Part shown: in pieces, positions 25,446 to 33,942 of the stretch
Numbering within the stretch: the first letter of the stretch is position 1
Layout: each line of letters begins with the position of its first letter
Assembly (NCBI GenBank): GCA_024742755.1
Contig: JANSXW010000056.1
Span: 1 to 37,542, forward strand
From: a bacterium
Lineage (GTDB): Bacteria; Bacteroidota; Bacteroidia; Chitinophagales; Saprospiraceae
Length of the DNA stretch: 37,542 bases
Direction: 5' to 3'
The notes under the pieces: model-generated
Told to the model about the DNA's origin: nothing
What the model saw: the letters and a program-made list of their open reading frames with translations, nothing else
The model's database searches: none
Made by a program: the position numbers and the translations under genes

Positions 25446-28280
25446 TTATTGCTGTCCCTGCTTAAAGTGGTAGCGGACGCCCAGCTGCACGCGGCGGGGG
25501 TTGAATGCAGCCACAGGGTCCCCAAAGTTTGGCGCCATGCGGTTGACCTGGAATGCACTGAAATTGTCGAAATTGAAGAGGTTGAAGGCATCGACCCTTA
25601 CTTCCACAGAGTTGCCACTGCCAAGGTTAAAGGTTTTAGCAAGATTCAGGTCGAAGTTTCGGTACCAGTTCTCAAAACCTTCAGGTCGCCAGTTGAAGGG
25701 TTGGCCATCCAGGAAGTCATTTTCCGGGTCACCGTCCATATTGTCGTCGCTGCCGGTAATAGCGTTACGTGGAGTAGGGCTCGCAATAGTTATAATTCCA
25801 CTAATCCGGATATTGAACGGCAAGGTATAAATACCGGTCAGCAGGAAGCGGTGGCGTTCGTCTGTACTGGCATTAACATCTTCAAAGACCCCCTCTTCAA
25901 GTGGGCGTTGCAGTTCGGTCTTAACACTGGCCAGCGTATAGTTGAACTGGAACATCCATCCGTCACTAAAGTTACGTCGAACGGTCATCATCATCGCACG
26001 GTAACTGCTGGACCAGGTATCGTCGGCCAGGAAAATATCTCCATAGTCAGCTGTAACCCGGCGGGTAGACCCACCATCAATAAAGGGGTTGAAATTGTAG
26101 CTTGCAAAACCGTTGCTCATGTTTTTCATGGCAAAATTGAGTGTGCCCAATATTTTAGGTGCAATACGCTGGTTAACACCAAGGGAGAAGTCATCAAATA
26201 CCGGATTGGCTATATCATTGCTCAGGAGGGTAACATTAGGAGTGATGTTGTCGACGCCGAGTGAAGCGGCATAACCTCTCAGTACGGCAGGGTCAGTGGA
26301 GAAAGGGAAGCCCCCCAGCGCTTCAAATGGGATCGTAGCCTGAAGCCAGTTAAAGCCCCTGGCTTCGGCATTGACATCATTGAGTGGCGGACGGTCATAA
26401 GACCGGGCATAGCCACCAAAAAGTACGGTGCGGTCATCTCCGGAGAGGTCATAGGAAAACCTCAGGCGGGGAGCGATATTATGGTAATCCTTACGGTCTC
26501 CTTTTGCGATGAATTCTTCTGGTACGCCAGCATCGGTGAGCTTACGGGCGTTTGTGTCATCGAGCACAAAGTCATTGTTGAGGTGTCCTAAGTTACTGCT
26601 GTAGCGCAGGCCATAGGAAAGCAGCAACCGGTCATTGATTTGCCAGTCATCCTGAGCAAAGAAAGCCAGTTGGTGTGCCGGTATGGATGTAAAAGCATCA
26701 TTGGAGTTTTCCGTCTGATCGGTACGCCCTACACCAATCTGTCCCAGTAGAGGGACACCTGGCTCCGCATAAATAATGAAAGGCTGAGACAAAAGCGGCC
26801 AGTTATAAGTGAGGTCGCTATATTCATAGCTGCCACCAATTTTGAATACGTGGTTATTGGCGATGATCTGAAAGTTGTTGGTGATATTGGTCTGATTTTC
26901 CAATTGCTCCAATGGCCAGAATATATTCATGGGCCCCTCAAAGAACCCATAGTTGGAGTAAAGATTAAGCGGGTTTTGGGAAAGCGAAGTGGTTAGCCAT
27001 TGATTGAACCGGTAAGACGCAATGAATTCATTGTTGATTTTGCTGTTGGGCGTGTAGCGATGGCGGAGAATAAAGTTGTCGGTCACCTGGTCCTGAGTCC
27101 ATCCAAATTCCCGGGTGTTTGCCCCCGGTAGGACAACATCGTGATCGTCGCGGCGGGCAAACCAGGATAAATCGATCAGGTTCCTGCTGTTGGGTTGCGC
27201 AGTGAGCTTGGCAGACCACAGCGTGTAGCCCACTTCATTGTTAATCAGGCGTTCATAATCCGAAAAGAGAGGGTCATCCGGTATCACGAATGCCGTAGGC
27301 TCAATTTCATCATTGCGCTCATAGGAGGCCGCAAAAAACAGTTTGTCTCTGATGATGGGCCCACTGGCAAACACACCAGACTGATAGCGGTAAAAGCCCT
27401 CTGGTTTTGTTTCTTCGAGTGGCCCTTGCGCACGCATCCAATCCTGATAACCATTGGCGAAAGCCGTGACCTCAAAGTTGTTGGTGCCTCGTTTGGTTTC
27501 GATGACGGTCACTTCGGTGCCGCCCTCATACTGTGCATCATAACCGTGCGTAATAAACCTCATTTCGTCAACCACCAACTGGCTAAGCCAAACGTCATTT
27601 ACGTTGCCCGTAATTGAGGCTCCGGCAGTCCGCCCCTTGGTATTGAGGCCGTCTACGATATATTGCCCGAAAACAGCTCCGGTAGCGGATTGTACTCCGG
27701 GCTCCGAAGCACCACTGTTGAAGTCAGCTGCATTGCCATCAAATGAGCGGGCTCCCGGTGCCAATTGGCCAAGCGAAAGAATGTTTCGTGAAAATACAGG
27801 TAAGTACTCAATCTGCTCGGTTGCAATAGGTGTAGCCACCGATGTTTGCCGCATTTCCACAGCATCGGATTGGGCAATCACGAGCACCTCCTCCATGTCC
27901 ACCGTAGTTTCCTGCATTTGGAAATCAAGCCTTAGGATTTGCCCGATCATAAGCTTTGTGTTCTGCTTTTCCACAGTTTGATAGCCCAGGTAGGAAGCAG
28001 TAACGTTGTATGCCCCCCGGGGCAATGAAAGCAACTGGTATGTACCATCCTCATCGGTAGTGGTACCCCGGCTAAGCCCGGTACTGGGGTCGCTGGCTAA
28101 AATAGCTACCCCGATCAATGGGGCGCCTTTTTCATCCGTTATCGTGCCCTCAATTGAGCCAAAAGTTGATTGAGCCTTCATGCTCAGCGGCAAGGCAAGC
28201 AAAAAGGCAATGATCAGCATGGTATTGCTGAAATACTGGCTGATAGATGTGAATAGGGTCAATTTGGTAAAGGTATTCAT
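25446..28280 (-). CDS. TonB-dependent outer-membrane receptor, Oar-like
   Basis: Energy-coupled outer-membrane importer of 944 residues. After a signal peptide (ending Met-Lys-Ala-Gln) comes a carboxypeptidase-regulatory-like domain (GSIEGTITDEKGAPLIGVAI, about 40-125), then a plug domain (VFSRNILSLGQLAPG and following) and a long beta-barrel ending VRYHFKQGQQ. It resembles Oar-type receptors more than SusC, and no SusD gene is nearby. It heads the uptake block and likely brings fucose-containing oligosaccharides or their products into the periplasm. The start at 28280 was chosen over 28322 because AGGA sits just before it and it begins the signal sequence. Confidence 0.9.
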   Translation of the reverse strand: MNTFTKLTLFTSISQYFSNTMLIIAFLLALPLSMKAQSTFGSIEGTITDEKGAPLIGVAILASDPSTGLSRGTTTDEDGTYQLLSLPRGAYNVTASYLGYQTVEKQNTKLMIGQILRLDFQMQETTVDMEEVLVIAQSDAVEMRQTSVATPIATEQIEYLPVFSRNILSLGQLAPGARSFDGNAADFNSGASEPGVQSATGAVFGQYIVDGLNTKGRTAGASITGNVNDVWLSQLVVDEMRFITHGYDAQYEGGTEVTVIETKRGTNNFEVTAFANGYQDWMRAQGPLEETKPEGFYRYQSGVFASGPIIRDKLFFAASYERNDEIEPTAFVIPDDPLFSDYERLINNEVGYTLWSAKLTAQPNSRNLIDLSWFARRDDHDVVLPGANTREFGWTQDQVTDNFILRHRYTPNSKINNEFIASYRFNQWLTTSLSQNPLNLYSNYGFFEGPMNIFWPLEQLENQTNITNNFQIIANNHVFKIGGSYEYSDLTYNWPLLSQPFIIYAEPGVPLLGQIGVGRTDQTENSNDAFTSIPAHQLAFFAQDDWQINDRLLLSYGLRYSSNLGHLNNDFVLDDTNARKLTDAGVPEEFIAKGDRKDYHNIAPRLRFSYDLSGDDRTVLFGGYARSYDRPPLNDVNAEARGFNWLQATIPFEALGGFPFSTDPAVLRGYAASLGVDNITPNVTLLSNDIANPVFDDFSLGVNQRIAPKILGTLNFAMKNMSNGFASYNFNPFIDGGSTRRVTADYGDIFLADDTWSSSYRAMMMTVRRNFSDGWMFQFNYTLASVKTELQRPLEEGVFEDVNASTDERHRFLLTGIYTLPFNIRISGIITIASPTPRNAITGSDDNMDGDPENDFLDGQPFNWRPEGFENWYRNFDLNLAKTFNLGSGNSVEVRVDAFNLFNFDNFSAFQVNRMAPNFGDPVAAFNPRRVQLGVRYHFKQGQQ

Positions 28281-28401
28281 ATTCCTGATGTTATGAATTA
28301 GGAAATAAGACTGGCTGTTCACGCAAGTGCGTGATTGTGTAAAAATCTGTAATTCAGTTGTTTAAGTCAAAGTGCTTTCCTTTGGAAGCTAGGGCGTTGG
28401 T
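28281..28401 (-). promoter_or_regulatory. Spacer between lutC and the receptor gene, probable promoter
   Basis: This is the largest gap inside the minus-strand fucose block, so a second promoter is expected here. It contains a perfect 6+6 palindrome, CACGCA-AG-TGCGTG (28320-28333), about 40 bases before the receptor start, which could be an operator. No clean -33/-7 pair was found. Confidence 0.4.
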
Positions 28402-28998
28402 TTAGGCAGCACCGGGCTGCAGCACCACGAGTTCGGAACGGGCACCCTGTGCGCCTTTCACGAGCGATTGCTCAATGTCGGCGGTCTTGGAAGGGCCCGC
28501 GATGAACACGCCGAAGGGGGTGGTGTCGGGCCGGATGTAGTGATAGGCATCATGCATAGTTTCCACAATTTTATCTGTTGGTAATAGGAGGATGAGGTGC
28601 TGGGTGATGAAGGGGAGCACACGTGCGGGCAGCTGTTCCTGCGGTACCCAGATGGCACCGTTTTCAGCTACGCCCCAATCACCCTTTATGATGGCTACGT
28701 CCACATTTCGGAGGCTGCGGGCATCCGTGGTGGCGGGTAGGAATTGAAGGCCGGGCCCGGCCAGTTCCGGCAGGGCGGTGACAAAGTTTTGGCAGTCGGG
28801 ATAATGCTTTTGCAGGTAACTGCCCCAGTCGCCGATGGCAGATTCCGGCACCCACTCTGCACCGGCCAGTATGAGGCTTTCGCAAAAGCGGCTCTGAATA
28901 CCTGCGCCCTGCTGCTGCGGCCCGGGTACCCGGGGCAGGGGAGGGGAAGCGGGCCGTCGCTCCCGGATGGCTTTAAGTATGTGTGCTCTGGCACTCAT
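28402..28998 (-). CDS. lutC: Lactate utilization protein LutC
   Basis: LUD-domain subunit of the LutABC L-lactate oxidation complex. The 198-residue protein shows the family's central strands (VDVAIIKGDWGVAENGAIWV, about 101-120), where the Glu-Asn-Gly-Ala-Ile motif is typical, followed by LILLLPTDKIVETMHDAY and FIAGPSKTADIEQSLV (about 165-180). It has no Fe-S cysteines, as expected for LutC. It overlaps lutB by four bases. It converts, with LutA and LutB, L-lactate to pyruvate, the step needed after the fucose pathway upstream. Confidence 0.92.
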   Translation of the reverse strand: MSARAHILKAIRERRPASPPLPRVPGPQQQGAGIQSRFCESLILAGAEWVPESAIGDWGSYLQKHYPDCQNFVTALPELAGPGLQFLPATTDARSLRNVDVAIIKGDWGVAENGAIWVPQEQLPARVLPFITQHLILLLPTDKIVETMHDAYHYIRPDTTPFGVFIAGPSKTADIEQSLVKGAQGARSELVVLQPGAA

Positions 28999-30368
28999 GA
29001 CTGCTTAGGTTTTTCGTTTTGGTACCACTCTTTGAAGCTCTGTCGGGGCGGTTCGGGCATTTCCCGGCCTTTCCCCCAGGCATTCAGGCGGTGGTAGACC
29101 ATCCAGCGGGGGAGCCACTGCAGCGCCCGCCGGGCCCATTTGCCGAAGAAGCGGTAGCGGGCAGGGCTGGCGAGCACCCATCCGGCGATGCGCATTGACA
29201 GCCGTTTGGAGGCCGGCAGCTCATGTTGCCTGGCAATTTCCTGCCGCCACTCGTACAGCTGCTCGTGTATGTTGATCTTCACCGGGCACACATCTGAGCA
29301 GGAGCCGCAGAGGGTGGAAGCGAACGGCAGGTCGCTATACCGCTTGAGATCCTGCCCGGGCGTAAGGATGGAGCCGATAGGGCCGGGCACGGTAGCGCCG
29401 TAGCTGTGCCCTCCGCTGCGCCGGTAGATGGGGCAGGTATTCATGCAGGCCCCGCAGCGGATGCACTTCAGGGAATTGCGGAATTTCTCCCGCCCCAGCT
29501 GCTCCGTCCGGCCATTGTCTACGAGTACGATGTGCATTTCCCTGCCGGGCTCCGGCTGGTGGAAGTGGGAGGTGAATACCGTAATGGGCTGCCCGGTGGC
29601 ACTGCGGCCAAGCAGGCGCGTGAATACGCCCAGGTGCTCGGCTTTGGGGATGATCTTTTCGATGCCCATGCAGTGGATTTGCACCGGAGCGAGGTGGACG
29701 CCCATGTCGGCATTGCCTTCATTGGTACAAACGACGATGCCGCCGGTTTCGGCGATCGCAAAGTTGACGCCGGTGATGGCCGCATCGCTTTCCATGAAGC
29801 GGGCACGCAGGTGGTGGCGGGCCGCTTCCGTCAGGTATTTGGGATCGGTGGCTCCGGCCTGTGTGCCCAGCTTTTGGTGAAACAGCTCGCCGATTTCCTC
29901 CTTCTTCAGGTGGATGGCAGGCATAACGATATGGCTGGGCGGCTCCTCCAGCAACTGTATGATGCGCTCGCCCAGGTCGGTGTCAATCACTTCTATGCCT
30001 TGCCGGTGGAGGTGCTCGTTCAGCTGGCACTCCTCGGTGAGCATGGATTTGCTTTTGACCACCCGGCGGGCGTTATGCTTTCTCAAAATCCCTTCGACTA
30101 TGGTGTTGTGCTCGGCAGCGTTGCGTGCCCAGTGTACCTGTACGCCATTCGCCAGCGCATGGGCTTCGAATTCCTCCAGGTAGTTGTCCAGATTGGCCAG
30201 TACGTGGTCTTTGATGCCGGACGCACAGTCGCGCAGCTGCTCCCAATCCGGGATTTGGCCGGAGGCCCGGTCGCGTTTTTCGCGCACCATCCACAGGGAC
30301 TGATCGTGCCAGTTGGCGCGCTCTTCGTTGGCCAGGAAGGCGTGGGCTTTGGTAGCGTGTTGGCTCAT
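28995..30368 (-). CDS. lutB: Lactate utilization iron-sulfur protein LutB
   Basis: Fe-S electron-transfer subunit of the L-lactate oxidising complex. The 457 residues comprise an N-terminal LUD domain (about 60-290; for example EGILRKHNARRVVKSKSMLT, ITGVNFAIAETGGIVV) and a ferredoxin-like pair of [4Fe-4S] motifs: CIRCGACMNTCP (from Cys302) and CGSCSDVCP (from Cys354), then a helical tail (LutB C-terminal). The length is typical. It overlaps lutA by four bases and lutC by four bases, so the three are translationally coupled. Electrons probably go to the membrane quinone pool. Confidence 0.95.
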   Translation of the reverse strand: MSQHATKAHAFLANEERANWHDQSLWMVREKRDRASGQIPDWEQLRDCASGIKDHVLANLDNYLEEFEAHALANGVQVHWARNAAEHNTIVEGILRKHNARRVVKSKSMLTEECQLNEHLHRQGIEVIDTDLGERIIQLLEEPPSHIVMPAIHLKKEEIGELFHQKLGTQAGATDPKYLTEAARHHLRARFMESDAAITGVNFAIAETGGIVVCTNEGNADMGVHLAPVQIHCMGIEKIIPKAEHLGVFTRLLGRSATGQPITVFTSHFHQPEPGREMHIVLVDNGRTEQLGREKFRNSLKCIRCGACMNTCPIYRRSGGHSYGATVPGPIGSILTPGQDLKRYSDLPFASTLCGSCSDVCPVKINIHEQLYEWRQEIARQHELPASKRLSMRIAGWVLASPARYRFFGKWARRALQWLPRWMVYHRLNAWGKGREMPEPPRQSFKEWYQNEKPKQS

Positions 30369-31105
30369 AGTCGGGCTCCGTTTAAGATTTCAGCAATATG
30401 CAGTACCCGCAGCGGGCGCTGCTGCCGGCGTACAATGCCCTCCAGGTGCATCAGGCAGGACATGTCTCCGGCAGTGACGACTTCCGCGCCGGCGGCTTCG
30501 TGGTCGGCAATGCGGTCTCGGCCCATTTTGACGGAAATATCCGGCTGGGCTACCGCGAAGGTGCCGCCGAATCCGCAGCACTCGTCGGCACGCTGCAGCT
30601 CCACCAGCTCCAGCCCTTTGACCATCCGCAGCAGGGCGGTGGGTTTGTTGGGCCTTTGCTCCCGGCGCTCCGAGTCGGGGCCGAGGCGCAGCCCGCGCAG
30701 CCCGTGGCAGCTTTGGTGCAGCGCTACCCGGTGCGGGAAGTGGCTGTCGAGCTGCTCAATTTGCAGTACGTCGTGCAGGAATTCGCACAGGTCCAGCGTA
30801 CGTTGCCGCACCTGATGTACGGTATCCGTCTGCTCCAGGATATCGAAGTGCTTGCGTACGTGGTAGGTACAGCTGCCGGAGGGGGCTACGATGTAGTCGT
30901 AGGGCGCAAAGGTGTCCACAAAATGGGCGTACGCGGCCCGGGCATCCGTCTCGCAGCCGGAGTTGGCCATTGGCTGGCCACAGCAGGTCTGCGCCAGCGG
31001 GTACTCCACCCGGCAGCCTGCTTTTTGCAGCAGCTCCAGCGTCGCCCGGCCTACCTGCGGGTAGAACTGGTCGATGTAGCACGGTATGAACAGCCCAATC
31101 GTCAT
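30365..31105 (-). CDS. lutA: Lactate utilization protein LutA (CCG-domain subunit)
   Basis: Cysteine-rich subunit of LutABC, related to GlpC/GlcF and heterodisulfide reductase B. The 246-residue protein has two CCG domains: CCGQPMANSGC from Cys41 and CCGFGGTFAV from Cys176. Other conserved parts are FIPCYIDQFYPQVG at the N-terminus and the SGSCTYHVRKHF loop. The ATG at 31105 is preferred; the open frame begins seven codons earlier and would overlap the mutarotase stop. It lies 10 bases after the mutarotase gene, joining lactate oxidation to the fucose operon. Confidence 0.94.
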   Translation of the reverse strand: MTIGLFIPCYIDQFYPQVGRATLELLQKAGCRVEYPLAQTCCGQPMANSGCETDARAAYAHFVDTFAPYDYIVAPSGSCTYHVRKHFDILEQTDTVHQVRQRTLDLCEFLHDVLQIEQLDSHFPHRVALHQSCHGLRGLRLGPDSERREQRPNKPTALLRMVKGLELVELQRADECCGFGGTFAVAQPDISVKMGRDRIADHEAAGAEVVTAGDMSCLMHLEGIVRRQQRPLRVLHIAEILNGARL

Positions 31106-31115
31106 CGTCAATCTC

Positions 31116-31445
31116 TTAGTGTTCAAAAATTGGTTCCATTTCCACCCACTTGGTGCCGGGCGGGACTCCGGGCAGTGCCTGTTGGTACTTCCACATCAGC
31201 GTCTCCCATTCCTGCACCTTCGGGTCTGCGGTATCTTTTTCAGCTTTTGCGGCCGGGTCGTAGTCATCAGCAGCGTGCACAATCATGCACAGGCGGTTAG
31301 ACCAGCGGTAGATCGTCATCTGCTGAATGCCGCTTTCGGTGATGCTTTGCAGAATTTCCGGCCAGACCTGCTGATGGTAGCGTTCGTACTCCGCTATCAG
31401 CGCCGGGTCGTCTTTCAGGTCAAGGGTGTAGCAGTAGGTCTTCAT
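31116..31445 (-). CDS. L-rhamnose mutarotase-family (RhaM-like) L-fucose mutarotase
   Basis: Interconverts alpha and beta anomers of a 6-deoxy-L-hexose so that the dehydrogenase receives its preferred form. The 109-residue protein has the RhaM layout: LDLKDDPALIAEYERYH (8-24) with the catalytic Tyr/His pair, VWPEILQSI (about 27-35), MTIYRWSNRLCMIV (about 43-56) and the terminal GTKWVEMEPIFEH. The length is typical. It is 11 bases downstream of the fucose dehydrogenase gene and 10 bases upstream of lutA. Context makes L-fucose the likely substrate, although the family is named for rhamnose. A truncated second copy is at 15990-16290. Confidence 0.88.
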   Translation of the reverse strand: MKTYCYTLDLKDDPALIAEYERYHQQVWPEILQSITESGIQQMTIYRWSNRLCMIVHAADDYDPAAKAEKDTADPKVQEWETLMWKYQQALPGVPPGTKWVEMEPIFEH

Positions 31446-31456
31446 ACGCCAAGTCT

Positions 31457-32224
31457 TTAAAGGGCCCGGTCGAGGTGGACGTAGCCGCCGTCGACGTAAA
31501 AATGCTGTCCGGTAATGTGGGAAGCGCGCTCGGACAGCAAAAAGAGGGCCATGTCAGCCATCTCCTCACTTGTCGTCATGCGCTTGCCAAGGGGGATCTT
31601 TTTTTCTATGCTGTGCTGTTTGGCCTGCGGGTCATCGAAGCTGTCGAGCCAGCTGCGGTACAGCGGGGTCATCACTTCGGCAGGCACCAGCGCATTCACG
31701 CGGATATTATAGGGCAGCAGCTCCACGGCCCATTCACGGGTAAGAGCCAGTTGGGCGCCCTTTGCGGCAGCGTAGGCGGAGGTATTGCCCTGTCCGGTCA
31801 CTGCCGTTTTCGAGCTGACGTTGAGAATGCTGCCCTGTGTTTCTTTGAGGTGCGGTAGCAGGTAGTGGGCCAGGTAGTAGTAGTGGTGGAGGTTGCTTTC
31901 CAGTGACTGCAGCCAGCGCTCAGGGCTGCCTTTTTCCAGCCCTACGCCGTCATTTGCACCGGCATTATTTACCAGCCCATCGATGCGGCCGGCTATGCCC
32001 ATCGCCTGATCCACGACGGTACGGCAGCTGTCGGCAGAACCCAGCGTCATGACGATCTGATGCCCGGCGCCCAGTTCCTGCAGCAGGCGGTTGCCTTTGG
32101 CTTCGTTGCGGCCCACTATGACCGGCACTGCGCCTTCCTGCACCAAGGCCCGGCTGATGCCTTCGCCTATGCCGCTCGCTCCTCCGGTTACAATGAATAC
32201 TTTGTCTTTCAGCTTAAGGTCCAT
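31457..32224 (-). CDS. Short-chain dehydrogenase, predicted L-fucose dehydrogenase
   Basis: First oxidation of the pathway: L-fucose to L-fuconolactone with NAD(P)+. The 255-residue classical SDR has the nucleotide-binding TGGASGIG (13-20), NNAG (87-90), the catalytic Ser in SILNVSSK (132-139), Tyr151 and Lys155 (YAAAK) and the C-terminal ITGQHFYVDGGY. There is no signal peptide. The gene lies 12 bases downstream of the fuconolactonase gene and 11 bases upstream of the mutarotase gene, and its position in the cluster gives the substrate assignment. Similar SDRs act on several 6-deoxy sugars, so L-galactose or D-arabinose oxidation is also possible. A fragment of a second copy lies at 16291-16372. 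Confidence 0.88.
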   Translation of the reverse strand: MDLKLKDKVFIVTGGASGIGEGISRALVQEGAVPVIVGRNEAKGNRLLQELGAGHQIVMTLGSADSCRTVVDQAMGIAGRIDGLVNNAGANDGVGLEKGSPERWLQSLESNLHHYYYLAHYLLPHLKETQGSILNVSSKTAVTGQGNTSAYAAAKGAQLALTREWAVELLPYNIRVNALVPAEVMTPLYRSWLDSFDDPQAKQHSIEKKIPLGKRMTTSEEMADMALFLLSERASHITGQHFYVDGGYVHLDRAL

Positions 32225-32236
32225 AGTATACTTTTG

Positions 32237-33070
32237 TTAATTGATCTGGTAAAATTGGGCGGCTGTCCCGCCGTAAATTGCTGCCTGTTCACTTTCGCTT
32301 AGCGCGGAAATATACTCATCCACAATCTGCACGACGCTTCCGTAGCTATCGGCGGCCAGCAGGCAGACCGGCCAGTCGGAACCGATCATGAGCCGCTCCG
32401 GGCCAAAGGCTTCGAGTACGGTGTCGAGGTAGGGCCTGAAGTCTTCTGCCTTCCAGTTGTTCCAGTCTGCTTCAGTCACCATACCTGACAGCTTACAGTA
32501 GACGTAAGGGCGTTGTGCGATGGTACGGATACCCCGGCGCCAGCGCCCGGACGGATCTCCTGCTATTTCCGGTTTGCCCAGGTGGTCGAGCACAAAGGGC
32601 TGCTCCGGGCTTTGCTGCAGAAAATCGGCAACTACCGGTAAATGACGCTCATAAATTAAAATATCGTAAGTGTAGCCCAGCCGCCCCAGCGTTTGTATGC
32701 CCCGCAGGAATGCCGGGCGCAGCAGAAACTGATCATCGGGCTCATCCTGAACGATGTGCCGGATGCCTTTCAGCAGCGGAGCGCCCAGATAGCGTTCCAG
32801 GGTAGCTTCCAGCAGTTCGTCCTGCAGGTCTGCCCAGCCCACTACTGCTCGTATGAAGGGCGCTTTGGCAGCCAGTTCCAGCAGGAAGTCGGTTTCTTCC
32901 AGGCTCTGCCGGGCCTGCACTGCCACACATCCGTCGAAACCGGCTTGCTCCAGCAGCGGCTTCAGGTCTGCCGGCAGGCAATCCCGCTTCAGGGCCGGCA
33001 TCTCATCGGTGATCCAGCCGTAGGCCTCAGCGCTGTACTTCCAGAAATGTTGGTGAGCGTCTATCTTCAT
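32237..33070 (-). CDS. Amidohydrolase, predicted L-fuconolactonase
   Basis: Opens L-fucono-lactone to L-fuconate. The 277-residue protein is an amidohydrolase-2 family TIM barrel with the N-terminal metal motif DAHQHFW (4-10), the conserved FVLDHLGKPEI strand (about 159-169) carrying a His, and GSDWPVCLLA (about 228-237) with the catalytic Asp. These match the known L-fuconolactonase/L-rhamnono-lactonase group. It overlaps the upstream hydrolase gene by four bases, which indicates translational coupling. No export signal is present. Confidence 0.9.
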   Translation of the reverse strand: MKIDAHQHFWKYSAEAYGWITDEMPALKRDCLPADLKPLLEQAGFDGCVAVQARQSLEETDFLLELAAKAPFIRAVVGWADLQDELLEATLERYLGAPLLKGIRHIVQDEPDDQFLLRPAFLRGIQTLGRLGYTYDILIYERHLPVVADFLQQSPEQPFVLDHLGKPEIAGDPSGRWRRGIRTIAQRPYVYCKLSGMVTEADWNNWKAEDFRPYLDTVLEAFGPERLMIGSDWPVCLLAADSYGSVVQIVDEYISALSESEQAAIYGGTAAQFYQIN

Positions 33071-33942
33071 TGCGTGCTTCGTTTAGCGGTTGCGTATGCC
33101 TGTGCCGTTTGCGTGGCCTCCCCGAGCCCGTCGATACCCAGCGTCACTTCATCGCCCGGCTTTAGGTAGCGGGGCGGATTGAGCCCCAGGCCTACCCCAA
33201 AGGGCGTGCCGGTGGAAATGATGTCGCCCGGCAACAGCGTCATATACTGACTGATGTAATGCACCAGATAAGGGATGCCGAACACCAGGTCGGAGGTATT
33301 GCTGTCCTGCATGATCTCGCCGTTCAGTTTGAGCCAAAGGCGGAGCTGGTGCGGGTCGGAAATTTCATCCGGCGTAGCCAGGAAGGGGCCGATGGGCGCG
33401 AAGGTGTCGCAGCTCTTGCCTTTCACCCACTGCCCGCTGCGCTCCAGCTGGAAAGCCCGTTCACTGTAATCGTTGTGCAGCATATATCCGGCTATGTGCT
33501 GCATGGCGTCCACCTCGCTGACGTAGCTGGCGCGCTGCCCGATGACCACAGCCAGTTCCACCTCCCAGTCGGTTTTTTCACTCCCTTTCGGAATGATGAG
33601 CGGGTCATTGGGGCCGCAGATGGCCGAAGTGGCTTTGAAAAAGAGGACCGGCTCTGCCGGCAGCTCCATGCCGCTTTCTTTGGCATGCTGTGCGTAGTTG
33701 AGGCCGACGCATACGATTTTGGAAGGCCGGTGTACGGGTGGCCCCAGGCGCTCGCTGCCGGGCACCACGGGGCATTCGCTCTGCGATTTCGCCCACCAGT
33801 CAGACAGCCGCTGCGGGCCGTTGGTGCCGAAAAAGGCCTCGCCGTAGTCTTCGCCGAAGGCAGAAACATCCCGCCTTTGCCCGTTTTCATCCAGTATGCC
33901 GGGGCATTCCTGCCCGGCTTGTCCAAATCGTATTAATTTCAT
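33067..33942 (-). CDS. FAH-family hydrolase, predicted 2,4-diketo-3-deoxy-L-fuconate hydrolase
   Basis: Last step of the oxidative fucose route: cleavage of 2,4-diketo-3-deoxy-L-fuconate to pyruvate and L-lactate. The 291-residue protein has a fumarylacetoacetase fold with CVGLNYAQHAKESG (about 77-90), VLFFKATSAICGPNDPLI (about 98-115), DWEVELAVVIG (about 124-134) with its metal-binding acids, and STGTPFGVGLG (about 246-256). It is adjacent to the second SDR of the pathway upstream and overlaps the lactonase gene downstream. A ureidoglycolate lyase or other FAH activity cannot be excluded by motif alone, but the cluster supports the fuconate assignment. Confidence 0.88.
   Translation of the reverse strand: MKLIRFGQAGQECPGILDENGQRRDVSAFGEDYGEAFFGTNGPQRLSDWWAKSQSECPVVPGSERLGPPVHRPSKIVCVGLNYAQHAKESGMELPAEPVLFFKATSAICGPNDPLIIPKGSEKTDWEVELAVVIGQRASYVSEVDAMQHIAGYMLHNDYSERAFQLERSGQWVKGKSCDTFAPIGPFLATPDEISDPHQLRLWLKLNGEIMQDSNTSDLVFGIPYLVHYISQYMTLLPGDIISTGTPFGVGLGLNPPRYLKPGDEVTLGIDGLGEATQTAQAYATAKRSTQ

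Noticed and set aside
25446..28280. SusC call for the TonB-dependent receptor
   Set aside because: No SusD gene follows, and the sequence layout is closer to Oar-like receptors with a single carboxypeptidase-regulatory domain.
29406..30815. Plus-strand open frame of 469 codons
   Set aside because: Antisense to lutB and lutA, both with intact Fe-S/CCG motifs. Its translation has no recognisable domain.
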